Assembly (NCBI RefSeq): GCF_005047595.1
Contig: NZ_SUPL01000002.1
Span: forward strand, 494,658-558,657
DNA from: Pontimicrobium aquaticum
GTDB taxonomy: Bacteria > Bacteroidota > Bacteroidia > Flavobacteriales > Flavobacteriaceae
Direction: 5' to 3'
DNA: 64,000 nucleotides
Below the pieces are notes generated by a model. The model saw only the letters and a program-made list of their open reading frames with translations, ran no database searches and was not told the DNA's origin. Positions 64,000 to 64,000 of this stretch are shown in pieces. Position 1 is the first letter of the stretch, and every line of letters begins with the position of its first letter. Both the position numbers and the translations under genes were made by a program.

Positions 64000-64000
64000 A
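60625..64000 (+). CDS. RHS/YD-repeat protein, copy 2, 3' end outside the window
   Basis: Starts at 60625 exactly as copy 1 (MKHILKKQTKVLILVCVFSW) and stays open for 1125 codons to the window end, still inside the YD-repeat core. The encoded protein is identical to copy 1 over this length apart from possible change at the last codon. The C-terminal tip and the immunity gene lie beyond 64000. Functional judgement of this copy needs the missing end. Confidence 0.9.
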   Translation, partial: MKHILKKQTKVLILVCVFSWISGIGLQAQTTIYGPSTANVNDVDYYSVNINDNMIFYHWFVYGGTRSNIQEQSVTVTWTSTGTNSVTYDAEGDWDAYYGTKNVSVSSGPPATPPMPTITKNCGNTVLTRGTPPSGETYYWQSTSYGTSTGNSASTITLTTGTVYYLRSLKSGQWSSARTVNYTIDQPTIWYADGDGDTYGDPFTTQYACSQPAGYVDNSDDLCPTVYSTNSNGCANCDDEDINRVITKTYDLGGTLKGHTKAYFNTLGKSIQTQTEDMHSIKSKDIVWATQTIYDSHGRPAFQSLSAPINDTDCLLYNLNFIKNSNNTIYGASDFETDPESPSPVGTQSNTLGWYYSSSNTSESYQDVTDYPFVRQIYSTLNPGSVLRTIGGNKVDVNGTDKWANGYTFTMPIAQELHYAYGPDEFNPYMLLIAEECSNNASTTGSDYLYTIVKIDPYTCATSTTYNNVYIMSGYLGDVNKIYKMDVDGDESYYKILSRASGIRDNSDYLAFIECGPFTTCSDALTEAVLIKGTKTISRDVHGVETVVFTDSDGKTLAAARSGNEETPSLQKYDVVSPIGEQGFVDIHIPVGCDGTVYFEGPTDARFDVYDLVTELKVKTNAGVSTYLNSGVYRVEEVDSNEYYKNPVPYVTINNGAIELINDQSQVAVKYKVNYYDYSLNYYDKAGRLTKSVQPLGFDDTLSLSTTTRNHGLESTFSYNTLGQLLSTTSPDEGTAEFAYRKDGQIRYSQNSKQSAASPKEISYTEYDGFGRPIESGVVETNTAISTLDPDGTLVSGTKKEQHLTVYDTLDTTGMHAALTASSIATSNYPIQKFVTGNVSKTYTQGPATTTTWYSYDVYGRVTWLVQKIEGLGTKTIDYTYDFSTGAVTKVDYQKHVSGERYVHKYTYNNVNELVKVETSTNGSTYAIQAEYEYYDNGALKRTEIAEDLQGIDYVYNLNGQLKAINSPQSTGFKDPGNDSPGTTGFKTDVFGMLIDYHNKDYSRTGTAYNGLKNASTNNQLNGNIGNIRWMNDEPAASTNIDTYKYTYNKNNWLKQADYGTSNAGATISFSQHGTNDYQVSGLTYDANGNIKSLTRKKNYNNGSSNMDDLTYDYYTSKPNQLKRI

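Noticed and set aside
1..64000. CRISPR arrays or rRNA genes
   Set aside because: No regularly spaced short repeats and no rRNA-like conserved tracts were seen in reading the window.

Overview
This window looks like a chromosomal segment of a member of the Flavobacteriaceae (Bacteroidota). The evidence is AT-rich DNA, promoters of the TTTG-N19-TAnnTTTG type, a type IX secretion sorting domain, flavobacterial gene orders such as ftsH-rsfS / birA-SRPBCC-pyrE-nudix and coaD-ddl-PASTA-rluD, and a THX-type small ribosomal protein. No genus is claimed.

Positions 1-44200 are mostly housekeeping. Leftward genes at 741-5511 serve phospholipid synthesis (ACBP, psd, cdsA), a LUD protein, the FtsH protease and RsfS. 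They are followed by birA, pyrE, a Nudix hydrolase, a SulP transporter, coaD, ddl, a PASTA protein, rluD, yaaA and bTHX. A nitrosative-stress unit (Rrf2 regulator, Ric, hemerythrin; 19470-21220) carries two matching operator-like sequences. A complete trpEGDCFBA operon (30356-36838) is preceded by a consensus promoter, a 15-residue leader peptide with three consecutive Trp codons, and a terminator with a competing pairing, which together make a textbook-style attenuator. Next come a redox/sulfur cluster (two thioredoxin-fold proteins, two rhodaneses, a TsdA-like dihaem cytochrome), a sugar kinase/nucleotidyltransferase pair and a T9SS cargo protein. A VOC-family gene at 365-737 is a pseudogene.

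At about 44200 the character changes. A possible tRNA 3'-end remnant with its terminator is followed by a truncated Crp/Fnr gene, a decayed IS3-family element and then an accessory region running to the window end. This region holds a Bacteroidota-type RHS/YD-repeat system. Copy 1 (46482 on) is a lipocalin-like secreted protein plus a 1577-residue RHS protein with a variable C-terminal tip and a likely immunity gene. A degraded scrap of another RHS tip lies just beyond. Then comes an operon of a periplasmic OmpH/Skp-like protein, a lipoprotein and a 1781-residue RHS-partner-like protein. That operon runs directly into copy 2 of the same lipocalin-RHS module, whose RHS gene leaves the window. 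The two copies are nearly identical over at least 3.87 kb. They are clearly more GC-rich than their surroundings (about 48% in 60-base samples, against 23-37% in the neighbours sampled). I interpret the region as an exchangeable polymorphic-toxin locus with a two-part RHS shell and dedicated periplasmic helpers.
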